Assembly (NCBI GenBank): GCA_022570795.1
Contig: JAKUDP010000010.1
Location: 434,001-498,000 of the forward strand
DNA from: Sphaerulina vaccinii
Taxonomy: Eukaryota; Ascomycota; Dothideomycetes; Mycosphaerellales; Mycosphaerellaceae
DNA: 64,000 bases
Direction of reading: 5' to 3'
Below the pieces are notes generated by a model that was given only the letters and a program-made list of their open reading frames with translations, was not told where the DNA came from and ran no database searches. The position numbers and the translations under genes were made by a program. Below are positions 1 to 12,402 of the stretch, one piece after another (position 1 is the first letter of the stretch; every line of letters starts with the position of its first letter).

Positions 1-611
1 CAATGCTAGAAGCCCCACCAAGTCTTGCGCCCTCAGGACCCTGAAGCCACTTTAAGAGCGGAATAACACGCGACTACTATTCTTTGAGAAACACTGGGCT
101 CCTACTGAGCTCTTCTGCAAGCGTTGATAGCTCATTTGTACCTTGTGACGAGGCTTTTGCCTCCGTGCGGACGAGAGTGTGACACTTGTCGAAGTTGGCC
201 CCATCTGCTGTACCTTTTCTCACGACATCACGAATCTCGGTCTCCCAGCACAATTAATCACGTAGTATTCAATAATCACTTCTCTTACTCGCGACAATGA
301 TCCCGCTTCACTTGCCCTAGTCCTCCGGCTAAAGTCGCTGAACCTGCTTGGGAGCCGTTCCTGCATGAAACAGCCAGGTTGTATACCCCGGCTTACCCCA
401 TGGGGGCTTGCTCCACATGTTGTTGATGTTGTGCAGCGAAAATGCATTGGGGGCTTAGAGAGCGATGGACAGCTTCTGCTGCAATGTCGAACCTCGCGCT
501 ATCGTCCCATACTTCTCCCGAAGTCAAGTATATGAATGTCTGTGGCTTCCCGTCGCCAACTACTCTGCCTCAGACCTTCTTCCTTCACATCCACCATAGA
601 TCTCAGTGACC
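1..611. other. Intergenic, no gene seen
   Basis: I see no continuous coding frame or recognised RNA here. The right end should hold the promoter and 5' UTR of the sugar transporter that starts at 612. Confidence 0.5.
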
Positions 612-2458
612 ATGGTCAAACACTATCTCGGCGGCGGCGGCGAAGCTCTTACTGTTTGGATCTCCATGTGCGTAGCTGAACGTCCAAGCTATCACAGCAT
701 CTAACAGCCTCAACAGCGCGGCGAGCACAGTCCTCGTCTTTTACGGCTATGATCAAGGTATGGCCTCCACACCAGCCGGTGAACAAACACTGACAAACAT
801 TGCAGGCGTCTTCGGAAATGTCATCATCAATCAGAACTTCCTCGAAACTTTTGGCCATCCTTCCGCAGACACTCAAGGCACCATGACTTCCATCTATAAC
901 ATTGGATGCTTCGTAGGAGCAATGTCAACCTTATTCACAGGTGACTATCTCGGCCGACCACGTCAAATCCTCCTAGGTAGTACAGTAATCGCCATCGGAG
1001 CCGTGATCCAGACAGCATCATATGGTGTCCCACAGATGATGGTCGGAAGAGTCGTTGCAGGCATAGGAACAGGCATGAACACCGCCACAGCAGGAGTTTG
1101 GCAAGCCGAAACATCCAAGATGTCCTCTCGAGGCAAACTCGTAATCATCCAGATGGCGAATTGCATTTCCGGCTTCTCTATCAGCAACTGGCTCACTCTG
1201 GGGTTCTCTTTCGCGCCCAAGGATGTAGCCTGGCGTTTCCCATTGGCATTTCAGATATTCTTCACGCTCTGTATCTGGGCCATGTGTCCTTTCTTGCCAG
1301 ATTCTCCAAGACTCCTGATTCGTAAAGAGAAATATGAAGAAGCTCTGGAAGTCCTCGCGGCATTGGAAGGTCATGGAGCAAGTACCGACTCGCCAGCTGT
1401 GCGAGCACAGTTCGATATCATCAAGGATATTCTTGATCGCGAAGATAAGAATCAGTATACCTGGTGGCAACTCATTACCGGACGAGGACCATCCGGTGTG
1501 CTTCGTCGCATGATCCTTGGAGCGGTCATGCAGGCTATGAATCAAGTCAGTGGTATCAACGTGAGTACTTCCGAACGTGACCTACTGCATTACATCAGGT
1601 GTGCTAACAGCATCTCCTCGGCTCCAGGTCACCAGCTACTACATGTCGTATATCTTCATCAACGCTCTTGGAATATCTGAGCTCTTGTCGCGTATCCTGG
1701 CAGCTTGTGGATCCGTCGACTATCTCATCTTCGCTTGCCTTGCTTACTTCGTGATTGAGAAGTATGGTCGTCGGCGAGTGATGATGTGCTCAGCAGCTGC
1801 ATGCTCCATATGCTGGACAGTGATCGCCATCGTTCAAGGCCTAGCTGAGAAGGGTGGCGACAGCTACGTCCTAGGATCTGTAGCTGTGGCATTCTTCGTG
1901 AGTCGAGAAGCCTGCTGATGGTCAGCGCCATGCTGACAGCCTGCAGTTCTTGTTCTTCGCATCTTTCGGAATGGGAGTCCTCGGAGTGCCGTGGCTGTAT
2001 CCAACTGAGATAAACGCCCTTGAGATGCGGACCAAGGGCGCAAGTTTAGCGATGGCTACCAACTGGATCTGCAACTATGCCGTTGTCCAGGCCACTCTTC
2101 CAGGAATAGCCAACATCGGCTACAAGTTCTGGATCTGCTGGGCAGTAATCTGCGCAGCGTTCATCCCAGTTACGTACTTCTTCTATCCAGAGACCGCGAA
2201 CCGGACCCTCGAAGGTAGGCTGATCCTTGTCCTAGACTTTTCATCTTGCTCAGATATCCACTGACTTGCTCAGATATTGATCGGTTCTTCGAGACTGAGC
2301 CCGGCATGATAGTCTGCAACAATAAGCTAGCCACACAACTTAGCAGACCTCAAATCTTCGCAGATGAGGACGAGCGTATTGCACAAGCCGTGGAGGCAGA
2401 TGCCATGGAGAAGCAGATGGAGAAGGATACAGGTGTCACCATTGAACGCATTGCGTAG
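612..2458 (+). CDS. MFS sugar transporter
   Basis: Proton-coupled hexose-type transporter of the major facilitator sugar-porter family, expected in the plasma membrane. Six exons are inferred: 612-667, 708-757, 806-1560, 1628-1897, 1947-2214 and 2274-2458, giving 527 residues, the usual size. All joins keep frame. Family signatures run in order: GYDQGVFGN in the first membrane segment, DYLGRPRQ in the first cytoplasmic loop, LPDSPRLL before the central loop, NQVSGIN opening the second half, EKYGRRRV, and PETANRTLEDIDRFF at the C-terminus. The start is the first ATG in frame with the GYDQG exon. The substrate cannot be told from sequence; it could be a hexose, disaccharide, quinate or polyol. 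The family assignment is secure and the exon borders are good but unconfirmed. Confidence 0.93.
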
Positions 2459-3285
2459 TCGGTCCAACGTCTGGAGATTATCGATACTCAAGAGGTGACA
2501 CTCAGGGTCGAGGAAAATGGTCGTTGCCGCCCCTTCAGCTTTGAATTGATTCACGCTGCTCAAAGTGGAGCTGGGTCGCTCAGATTCGTTCCGCGTGGCA
2601 ATGGAGAATGATTAGAGATGTCAATTCACACCTGAAGTATCTCTGAATCTCGGTGTGGACCACGCAGCTCGGCGCAGAGATAAGGCAAGGGTGGCAACGA
2701 CCATTTTCTTCGAGCCTTGACTGTTTGGCGGATGAAGATAGAACTTTCCTAGTTAGCTATGCCAGTCAGCAAGACAGCCTGCAGCACAGGTAGCGATCGG
2801 TATCAAAGATCAAATGTGCAGCTCACAAACCTCATGAGACCCTCGTCATCGTCAAGTGAATGATGACCGACCGGTAAAGCACATCTTGTTGGACCTTGTG
2901 GAGCGGGTAGACCGTAAGTAGCGCACATCGTTACTGGAAACCGACAAATGTAGCAGTAGCAGTGTTCACCAACACTGACCGACCGCCACCTACGCGATTT
3001 CCGCCTAGAAGGCACGCGAGAACACGGTATACCCAGCGTATCCATTTGGCCACTGTCGCGAGGCTCTTCTTAACCCATGCAAATCGTACACACCGCCCCC
3101 ATCGCATCAGCGTGAAGCTCGTAGAGTCGTCCTACATTCTCCTTTGTGAATCGTGTTTCCACCTCGTTCAGTAATGTCGTGCACGTGGTCGCCATTCGTT
3201 TCCGTCAGCGACTGTTCGGACTCGGCAATATGAGTGAGCCGGAATCACTTGTGTTTTGGACGGTAGTCGCCCATGCGTGGTTCGC
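2459..3285. other. Intergenic, no gene seen
   Basis: Convergent 3' ends of the transporter (+) and the PP1 gene (-) meet here. I found no convincing frame, RNA gene or repeat. Confidence 0.5.
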
Positions 3286-4380
3286 TTATCGACGGCCAAA
3301 CCTGCTGTAGCATGGGTCAGTATTGTTGACGAAAGTGCTAGAGGTAGTGGGACAACTTACTTCTGCTTCTTCTCCGCCGGCTTCAGGATCTGGAACGAGC
3401 ACAGAAGAGACTCGTCTACGCTCATCATGGCGCCTGCATTGTCGAACTCCCCGCAGTAGTTGGGTGCAGAGAACAAGGTCACCAGCTGTCGCTTCGAGAA
3501 GAACTCGTAGCCGTCCTCGACGACTTGATGTGCGCGACAGATGAGGTCCATGTCGTGTTTTTGCAGGAAGCGAGACACGACATCTGGTCCGAAGGTGAAT
3601 GAGACACCACGATCGTTCTCTGACCACCCGGTGATATCCTTGTCAGGATCAGACCACAGCAGATCGCAAAGAAGACCGCAATCCGGAATCTGTTCGAAAG
3701 TCAGTCTCGAATACAATTGCAGATCCTTGATCCTTGCACATACATCTGTTGGGCGCATGACCCGACGAATCTGCTCCATAGAGTTGAGATCCGGGCTCAA
3801 GCCACCGTGCATGGTGAAGATTTTCTCGTCAATGATGGCTGCAATGGGCAGGCAGTTGAAGCAATCGGTGAATGTCTTCCATAGCTTGATGTTGTAGCGT
3901 CTCTTGCACTCATCGTAGAAGCCGTAGATGCGGTTGATAGACGCGCACTCGTGGTTGCCGCGGAGGATGAAAAAGTTCTCAGGGTACTTGATCTTGTATG
4001 CCAGGAGCAAGCAGATGGTTTCCAGAGACTGCTTGCCACGATCAACGTAGTCGCCAAGGAAGAGGTAGTTGGCCTCTGGTGGAAAGCCGCCGTACTCAAA
4101 CAGGCGCAAGAGATCGTAGTACTGTCCGTGGATATCACCGCAGATCTGCCAGGTTGTCAGCCTCATTCTCCTACTGTCCGTCTTGCTATGCTAATAATAC
4201 CTTTATCGGCGCTTCCAGCTCGAGCAGTATGGGCTGTGAGATGAAGATCTCGCGGGCCTTAGTGCACAAGTATCTGATTTCAGTCTCCAACAGTTGCACC
4301 TGTTTACCTGGCCGGCTGCCACGCACTTCGAGGAGTCGGTCGATGATGGAGTCCAAGTCCACGTCGTTTTGGTCCGCCAT
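3286..4380 (-). CDS. GLC7: Serine/threonine protein phosphatase PP1 catalytic subunit
   Basis: Catalytic subunit of type-1 phosphatase, the dimetal enzyme that dephosphorylates Ser/Thr on targets chosen by regulatory subunits (glycogen metabolism, mitotic exit, chromosome segregation). Exons on the minus strand: 4380-4201 (60 codons), 4145-3361 and 3301-3286, giving 326 residues. Metal-binding and catalytic motifs are intact: GDIHG at 63-67, GDYVDRG, RGNHE, the MHGGLSP histidine, and SAPNYCGEFDN near the end. The EQIRRVMRPTD and CGEFDNAGAMM stretches mark PP1 rather than PP2A or calcineurin. The last exon adds only a short basic tail, KFGRR, after AEKKQ, as in other filamentous fungi. Its acceptor is a tandem CAGCAG, so a variant tail is possible. 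Confidence 0.96.
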
Positions 4381-6538
4381 TGTGGGCGGGTGGGAGGAGG
4401 GAGAGGGAGAACGTTGAGGCGGAGCCTGCTCTCAGCCAGTCGTATAGAAGCTCCTCAGGATGGCGCAAGCGCAAGAGAACTGCAAGATGTTAGTCCGAGG
4501 CGTTCTGAGGAGCAATCAGATGAGCGCTGGCTATAGCCACCTGCATCGGCATGCCTCTCTGCAAGGAATGTTTCAATGCACGTGACTGAGTTTGTAGACC
4601 TGCGCCTTGTCCAATGCTCCCATGTAGCATGTATGTAGCAGCTTTGATAGCCTAGCGGTCGCCTGTTGCAGTCCACCATCGTCCCTGCCGCCGCCGCCAT
4701 GTGGCCGTGTGAAAAGGGAAGGAAGAAGGCGCACTTACCGAAAGTGAAAGGATGAGCGCAAAGGCTCGATACACAACACGGGCGCTACTCTACTCTGTAT
4801 GCCGCTTCCAATGCCGTGTGCTACCTGTGAGCGCGTGCCGGTGGTGTCTTCACCTGGTGGATCCCGCTCGGATGGCCAGGGATCGCGCGACGATGAGGCT
4901 TCTTCGAGGCCTGTAGAGTCGTGTGTCTTGCTCTGGGAGCTTCGTACTAGTCGCTGCTATTCAATGCTCGACGGTCTGCGGTGTGTCAATGGTGCTGGCG
5001 CGTCGCGGATGTGTTATTTTGGGCTCGAAACGTCGAAGGTGCTGGGTGGAAAAGCCAGGCGTCGATGTTTTCACCGCTTCGTGATGGGAGGGGCGCTCGT
5101 GGTCAGCGGCGGATGGCGATCTCGAGACAGCAGCACTGCAGTTGTCGTTGTACAGGGAGGCAGCGATTTGTGCTGGCGGCGAGGTGAGTAGCGCGTGTTC
5201 TGCTTAAGTTGTTGAGAAGATCTGAGAAGAAGTGGAGGTCGATTGTTACTAAACGCTTCACGTCGCTACGCCTTGGCGCTGCCCAAACTACCTACCTCAT
5301 ACATACCTGGTATGTTTCATACTACCACTCGATGCAATATCAAGGAGCAGACCGCTCGCCTTGCAGCGCTCCGACGATTCCATAGTATCTGATATCAACC
5401 CGTCTCTCCATTACCTCTGCTATCTGCCACATAACTTTCTTCAAACAGCCCCTCGATCAACTCGATTACGAGAGCAGTCCACCACAACCACAACCACGAT
5501 CTCTGTGCCACGACTCACTGACCACGCTGACCAGAGTACGAAGAAACTCTTCTACTAGCATTTTCATCCCCTATATGCGCAGAGACCGCCATGCAGACCA
5601 CGTCCAAGGTTGTTGACCAATAGGCTGACGCAGCGTTCTCTTCTCAGCTCGGCGCCTCAGAACGAAGTACGCAATTCGTCTACCGTACCGCACAACGTCA
5701 CGTCTCGCTCGCGTGGTAAAGCATTGGTAGCTCACACATCATTGGAAAGTGTACAGAACTCAACTTCGAGGGTACCACGCCAGTCAACTTCCAACTTCAA
5801 TACTCGAACATGCGATGCCTGCTTCTGACCACTGCCACGTACGATCCGCTTCCATAGTCTTTGCTGAGACCGGAAGCACGGATGTGTTTGCCGTAGAGCT
5901 TAGTCTCGAGCAGGAGTAGCAAGGCCGTTACGTCGATGCGTGTAATCAGGAACGGCTGGCAGTGGAGTCCTGCGACATGACATACACTCCCAAAGACTCG
6001 AAATGCGCCCTGAAGCACTTCTTTCAACTCAACAAGAAAATCGAGCATTTGCTCCACGAACTCGTTCATACCAGTTCGGCTACATCACTAAAAGATAACC
6101 AACCCAGCAAACGCTCATATCTCCCAAGACGCCTCGCTATAGATGCATTCCAATCATCAAGCACACAAAAATCTCATCTCTATGTGCCTCTACCTTCAAG
6201 AGGACACTCTTTCATCATCTACAACCAAACAAGAAATGCCGCCCCAACGCATGAGGAACCCATTCTTTTTCGTCCAGGACCGCAGAGAAAGAAGCAACAC
6301 ACATTAAGCGCTCGCCAAATCGAGGGGTATTTTCTACACGAATCGAATGCATGATGCAATCATAATAATGCCGCCTGTGAAGATGGCCTTCGCAAGAATA
6401 TTCATCATTGCGCCAAGAGGGATTTTGCAAACGCGCTGCCGAGGGAGGATGATCCAGAAACGCCGTCGCCGTGCAAGTCAAGCAAATAAAACAGATACAT
6501 CCGGACTGGTTCGATGAAGACGTAGACGATCATCCTTT
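4381..6538. other. Long intergenic region, no supported gene
   Basis: About 2.1 kb between divergent starts and 3' ends. There are pyrimidine-rich stretches and several short open frames (for example 4799-5191 and 5962-6354), none with a recognisable domain or clear splice-joined extension. It probably holds the PP1 promoter and 5' UTR. A small unrecognised gene cannot be excluded. Confidence 0.4.
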
Positions 6539-9113
6539 TCACCCAAGAGTTCTTCCACCGACACTTACGCCTCCGGCAAGGTCTGGTCGTGCGGGTGGTG
6601 TTCGAGAAGCTGGGCTGAAGCTACGATTTCTAGCGCGTTCCTCGGCCAGCTTGTTCTCGTTGAAAGCCGACAGCCAGTTGGGTCCAAAGTCATGCTTCAG
6701 TGCTTCCACCTTCTGGCGATATAAGTCTGAAGATGGGTCGAGACCTTCCGGCGATCGAACTGGAGAATTATCATCATCAGACCAATCTCTGATCATCGGT
6801 GGTGGAGTCGGTGTCGTGAAGCCTGTCTCAAGCTTCGGCCGGACGGGTAGACTCGTCTTAGGCAGTTGTGTCGAGGGTGCTGTATGGTATGGTGTGGCTT
6901 CGGGTGTCGAGGGTTGATCACTTTCGGTTGTGGGAGTGTGCGGCATTGGCGGCAGCTCCGTAAGGTCTGGCACTTGAGGTTCAGCAGGCACAGTATCAGA
7001 CTTTGCTGGCGACTGCGGCTCAACACGCGTCGCCTCAAGGACTCTTCTTCGTGGGTTCTTCTTCCTTCGAATGGTTGATGGAGGACCCATGTCTGATCGA
7101 GACCGACGATGGCCTAGGTTCGTAGGAGGCTCCGGTATGGGCTCAAGTCCAGCATTGACAACATCAACAACAGAGTGCAGAGGAGGTACCACATCGTCTT
7201 CCGGCGGAGGTTTGATGATCGGTTTGTTCGCTGGTTCAGGTGCACGATCAACAAGATACTTCTTCTCGTGGTACAGCGGCGCCATTGTGTCTATCGTCAC
7301 ATCTTGCGCATGGCCGGGTGAAGATCTGAAGAGATTGAAGATGGTGATCCGGTAACTGCTGTGGGTCTTCGTGAAGGGGTTCTTGACCACATACAGGTCT
7401 GCGATATCCGGGATGTTTGTCAAACGAGCCAACTCCGATGGGTCATGTAGGCGATTGTCTCGCAAGTCCACTCTTTCTAACGAGAACAGGCGCTCAATCC
7501 CAGCGAGGGAGAGCAGCCTGTTCGATCGAAGGTTCAGTGTAGTGATCGCCGGCAGCGGATTCCTTGACAGCGATGCAAGGCTGTCAATCATGCAGTTGCT
7601 GAGATTAAGCGCACGCAGGTGAGTGAGGCTCGCCAATGCTTCTGGCACTTCCGAAAACAGGTTGCCGGATAGATCAAACGACTGTAACGTGCTTGCCACA
7701 GGCGCCAGACTGCTGACGGTCAGATGCGTAAGTGAATTATTCGCCAAGCTGAGATGTCGCAGAAAGCGCCACTTGGAGGAGGGCAAGATGCCCATAGCTA
7801 AGAGATCGGAGGAGCTGTGGCGCGGTGTCATCTCATGTTGGCTTGAGCCAGAGCTCCCTGACGATCTGCGAAGGTTTGCTGTGCCAGGCCTCGTCGATCG
7901 TGGCTTGTTCAATGAAGTCTGCCTCGAAGTGGCTGGTCGTGGTGGAGAATTGCTCGACTGTCTCGCACTTCCGTCAGGCCTCTTGCCGTCAGACGTGCCA
8001 CCCCTGTCCAGCGCTATAGCGGGTCCAAGAGACAAACGTCGTCCAAATGCGAAAGGAGTACTCGGTTGTGATACAGATGTGCCAAGATCTGTGTGACGTT
8101 TGGGACTGGCTGAGAACCACGATGGCCCAGGCGTCGATGGAGTGGTAGGCACCTGCGTCTTAGATGAACGCTTACGCCTCTTCTCGATGTCGTCCAACAC
8201 GATATCTCGTAGCAGCTCTATAGGATCTTCTAGCATGGCGTTCCTCACAGTGAGGCTTCGCACTTGCTCTGAAAGCCTGTCCCACCCATAGAACGATCTA
8301 AAATCGAGATCACATATCTCGAGAGAACTCATGTTCTTGAACACGAACAGAGGCACAGCTGTATCGAAGGGGAACTCCTCATACCCAGCGATAGGCCGAG
8401 CTTTGTGGTCTGGCGACATGCGCAGGGCTGGAATCTTGGTGAAGCACGAGTACAAGTACTTGAGATCATCACGGTGTTGAGCTTTTAGTTTCTGCTCTTT
8501 TGCAGCGGCATTGTGCCCTGTTATGGTGGACCACACGGATGACATGCTCGACATGACGCTCCGCACACTCGACACCGATCTGAGTGAATCTGCATCTGAC
8601 TGCTTTCCTCGTAGCCTCGGTGGATGGTTGAGAAATGACATATAGCTCGAAGCCGGCGCGTCCATATGTAAATTTTCCAATCGTATCGACATTGCTCCGG
8701 GATCAATGCTCAGCTCAGACTCGAAGATGCTGAGCAGATAGTATAAATGGTGGGGTGTCAGGACGAGCTTCGCCGGTTTGAGGCTGGTAGATGTCGAAAA
8801 GGATAGATACGAAGGGCGCGAGAGCGACTCGGACAGTGTCATTGTGGTCGAAGGTCCTGCTGAGGTCTGCGGCCGCTCAACGGCCACCGGATCCTTGCCA
8901 TTCTTCGTCTTCTGGCGCTGCAATTGCAGCGCGTTCGCAAGTGCTCTTTCATGCGTTCGAACGAAGTATGCTAAGTTCTGTCGAGACTGTCAGTTACGCT
9001 GTACTGGAAAGTCCCATGCAAGGCGTGCAAGTATGGCTATGGCGCTGGGCCTTTGTATTGTTTTGGCGGAGATGACCTACTCTTACGAAGAGCTGCCCAT
9101 CCTCCGAGTCCAT
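6539..9113 (-). CDS. Large leucine-rich-repeat protein
   Basis: Protein of 821 residues whose molecular role is unknown. The first exon is tiny: 9113-9087 encodes MDSEDGQLF and ends at a GTAAG donor. Exon 2 runs 8977-6539 after a TCTCGACAG acceptor, so the N-terminus reads into LAYFVRTHERALANALQLQ without a break. Residues about 75-270 form a conserved-looking globular part (KLVLTPHHLYYLL, DLKYLYSCFTKIPALRM). A low-complexity Ser/Pro region follows. About 410-550 hold five or six SDS22-like leucine-rich repeats (LRHLSLANNSL, LQSFDLSGNLF, LRALNLSNCMI, ITTLNLRSNRL, LERVDLRDNRL). The tail is disordered, Pro/Ser/Thr-rich, and ends with a conserved-looking FGPNWLSAFNE segment. It resembles uncharacterised LRR proteins of filamentous ascomycetes. 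A scaffold role is plausible but is inference. Confidence 0.85.
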
Positions 9114-12100
9114 CGTTGTGCGTAGATTTCATGGGCGGCGAAGAGGCAGGGAGACGACGAGAGTAGGCGGCGGCGGAAATGGTGATATGCAGTCTGCCGA
9201 GTAGTGGGTGCAGTGTGACACTGTGCCTGCAGCGCTTCTCAAACAAATCGAGCCCGCACAACCAGACACGACACGACCGCGCAGCTGCTGCGCTCGTTAT
9301 GTGTGAGATGGCTAGATGCCTGCGCCCAAAAGTCAGTCCAAGAAGCACCTCCCCGTGCCGATGTGCACCTGATAAGGCGGCTGTAGGCCTGCGACCATTG
9401 CGGTGCGCGTCCTGCTCGTAGTGGAGGGTAGGTCTCACCTAGAAGAGTGCCCGAGAGCAGTCAAATGATACGATGTCCTCACGTCAGCCCGTCAAAACTA
9501 CCAAAAAGACAAACAACCACCGCGACCCAAGACCCTCTGCTTCTTGTTGCTGTTCTGCTCGAGGGCAGAGAACGATGGTAGTGGTATAAAGTGGCCGGGA
9601 TGTATCGCCGGCGTGATATGTAGACCTAAGTTTTTATTCGCCAGCCTGTGAGCTGCATGAATTCATGTTAGACTAGCCGCTAAACGCTTCGAGCTGATAT
9701 ACCCAGTCGATGGCTCTTTGTGCGATCCCTCGAGCGCCCTCCTCCGCAATACGCTTGTGATGCACTTCGCTAGAGTGAGCGGTGAAGGCGAAAGTGTTTG
9801 GTAGAGGGTGTCTCGAAGGTGGTATAGGTGCGGTTTTGTTTACTTCGTTTAGAAGCAGTTGCGATTTCACCAACGGCGATGTCCCAAAAATTGCCCCGCT
9901 ATCTATGCACTCGTGCACAGACTGGTTCTATGTCGTAAGGAAATTGCGACTGCACTAGACGCTGGTCTGGGTCTAGCGAATCTAGCGATGCTACGCCAAA
10001 GGTATAGACGTCAGCTCTCGAGACTGCAAAGGCCGCTGGACTAACGAGCATCTTTCGTGCCATGACTGCCATCATTCTGCATTATGCAGAGCGTCTGCCG
10101 CATGCACGACCATGCTCGTCATTCATGCAAGTGCAGGTAGCAAAACCGCTGCTCTGCTGCTAGACCGGGGTGAGCTCGTCGTGTATGGCCCGAATCTCTT
10201 CCACAGCAGTGCCATCGAGGATACATGCAGCTTACCGAGTGAGATCTCCAGCTGAAGCATGATGGTCTCACCCCACGTCCACGCCTCAACGGCCAGTACC
10301 AGCACGCAAGTCGGCGGCAAGGCGTTAAAGTATACATGCGATATCAGACTCGAAGGAATGTTTGACAACCACAACCCTGACAGTGCCATGCGCACAAGAG
10401 GGGACTTCGAGATATGCGCTCTCGAGCACAGCACGTCTTCCATTCTCTCATCGACTGCAGTGGAACATTACTTGCAGCATGGATGCGATTGGCAGCACGA
10501 AGGAATTCTGTCACTTCAGCCACAACTAACGCCATTGCGAGGAAGCGTTATGATATACATGGTCATGATAAATGGCAGGCTACCACCCCCACCACACACC
10601 ATCTTTATATACACCCATTGGTATTGAGCTTCGAGCCAATCCACGCATTTCCAGCCCGCTTGGACTAGACCAGCCGAAGCACAGCAGATCTCCCGCCAGA
10701 GCTGTGTAAGGGGTGCGCAGCCGCGCCCAGAACCAATAGATGCTTCACGAGTCCAGCTTCATCTCTTGGTGTTGCACGGAGAGCCGCATTCCAGCACACC
10801 GCTGAGATAGCGCTTCATATCGCTCACCTACCCCGTATGGCTGTTAATGAACGACAAGACAAGCAGAATGGGGCTGTCGATGCACTCTTCTCGGATCCTT
10901 CCCGACGGTCGCCTCACGTGTTGGCCTGTAGATGCATGACATGGCTGGATCATGTTCGGCGCCCTAACCCGCTGTCGTGGTTGGAGTATGCGCTGGTCAC
11001 CTCCATCTTGCCAAGTGTATCGAGCGGGATGCTTGACACTTTCTATCAGTACAAATCGACGAGGCAGATGGCCTCAGAATCAGCTCATATGTGCTCGTAA
11101 CCTGTAACACTGGAGAGAAGCTAGCAGACGCTTGTGCAGCGTGTACTGTTGTATAGCTTGGCCTTCATATGGTACATGCTAAACCATGGAAGCATTGTCA
11201 GGTGGTACAAATGCGTGCTCCGATATCTTCCTCACCGATGCCCGGCATAATCGTGGTAGGATGACGGCCGCCCAGCTCATTGTTGCATTGACTCCGGCTG
11301 GTTAGAAGGCAGGAAACGCGACAAACATTGTGTGGGTAGAGCGACCTACGCCGCTGAGACTTTCCACGGCGAATTGCCAGCCATGAGCAGCAAACGCGAA
11401 TGCCTGTCTACCATTTTCATGCTCCTCTACTGAGTTAGGTGATCGTTCTCTAACCGTAACCATGAACGGGCGTGATTCCAGCTTCGCGTGTTGGGCAGTC
11501 TTCAAGTGAAGCAGTAATAACATGCCAGTCGTGAAGTTCAGAGGACTGACCTGTGTTTACATTCCATCTATGCCTGAGGCCAGGGACGGGTTGTTTCAGA
11601 CGTAGGACGCCACCTGAAACGGAGCTCCAGAGCCGCGAAGCGCGTCTACGATCGACGACCAATCGCTCCATCAGCAGAGGGGTCTTGCAACTCATCGGTA
11701 GGCCATGAGATCGTGCCGGAAGGAACGATCGTGCTGCTAATGCACCTGTGACCGTGGTCCTTGTAGCTCTTCCAGCTGCGCGCAGGCAAAGGTTTGTTGT
11801 GAACTTGTGATCAAGACGCGACGCAACGCGTGAACATGGCCGCATGAGAGGGACCGCCCATAACAACAACAACATCTTTCAGCGCTAGAGGGCCATTGTG
11901 ATGAATGCTACTGTCGGTATTCGAGTGTCGTGCTCTCGTTGTCTTGTTGCATTCTCGGACACCATATTACTCGTGATTGAATTGGGTTGTACTTGTAATT
12001 GATGGAGGATCGCATGTTCGCAAAAGTGATGAACTAAGATTTGGCAGAGCAGGGGTCCAATCGGTTGCCCCCAAAGCTCACCTCACATCAACTTCACCCA

Positions 12101-12402
12101 TCAACATCACCACCACACGCATCGGTATTTGCGTACCATCGCTACGACCATTCTTTGCGATTCCCGGTGTCCGGGCTATGTACAGCATCTCACTGGTGGC
12201 ATCGCAGGAGGTGGACTTGGTGGCGCAACTGGATTAAGGACCCGAGGGCGACCACTGCATACAACATTACCGGAAATCGAACCATCGCAATCATAGCCCG
12301 TGCGACATTCATCATTCGACATCGCTATATCGAGGGCACGAGCCCGGCGCAATCGCCTTTGCCGACCATTCGTTTCAACTCACCCCGCCCGTCGCGTTCG
12401 CC
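9114..12402. other. Long intergenic region with weak coding traces
   Basis: About 3.3 kb separates the divergently transcribed LRR and Cdh1 genes. Only weak signals appear: a protein-kinase-like fragment on the minus strand at 9899-10063, and minus-strand frames around 9673-9918 and 11302-11875. The last of these starts with an Arg/Ala/Ser-rich stretch resembling a mitochondrial presequence. None is supported well enough to call a gene. The right part presumably carries a long 5' leader for the Cdh1 gene. Confidence 0.4.
9899..10063 (-). pseudogene. Possible protein-kinase fragment
   Basis: A short minus-strand frame contains SRADVYTFGVASLD, which resembles kinase subdomain IX (the DVYSFG motif). 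It is preceded by MLVSP in the place where an APE motif would stand. No ATP-binding loop, HRD or DFG motif was found within a kilobase upstream, and the frame closes soon after. If real, it is a decayed remnant or one exon of a divergent gene. A chance match is quite possible. Confidence 0.22.

Noticed and set aside
4799..6354. Several plus-strand frames (130 codons or shorter) in the spacer upstream of PP1
   Set aside because: Low-complexity or Arg/Ser-rich translations without domains; attempted splice joins gave only very short peptides.
11302..11875. Two minus-strand frames, one with an Arg/Ala-rich start like a mitochondrial presequence
   Set aside because: No splice join that links them cleanly and no recognisable domain; left as a trace within the intergenic entry.
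12001..12090. GGTCCAATCGGTT-like stretch reminiscent of a tRNA T-arm
   Set aside because: No matching acceptor or D-arm around it.
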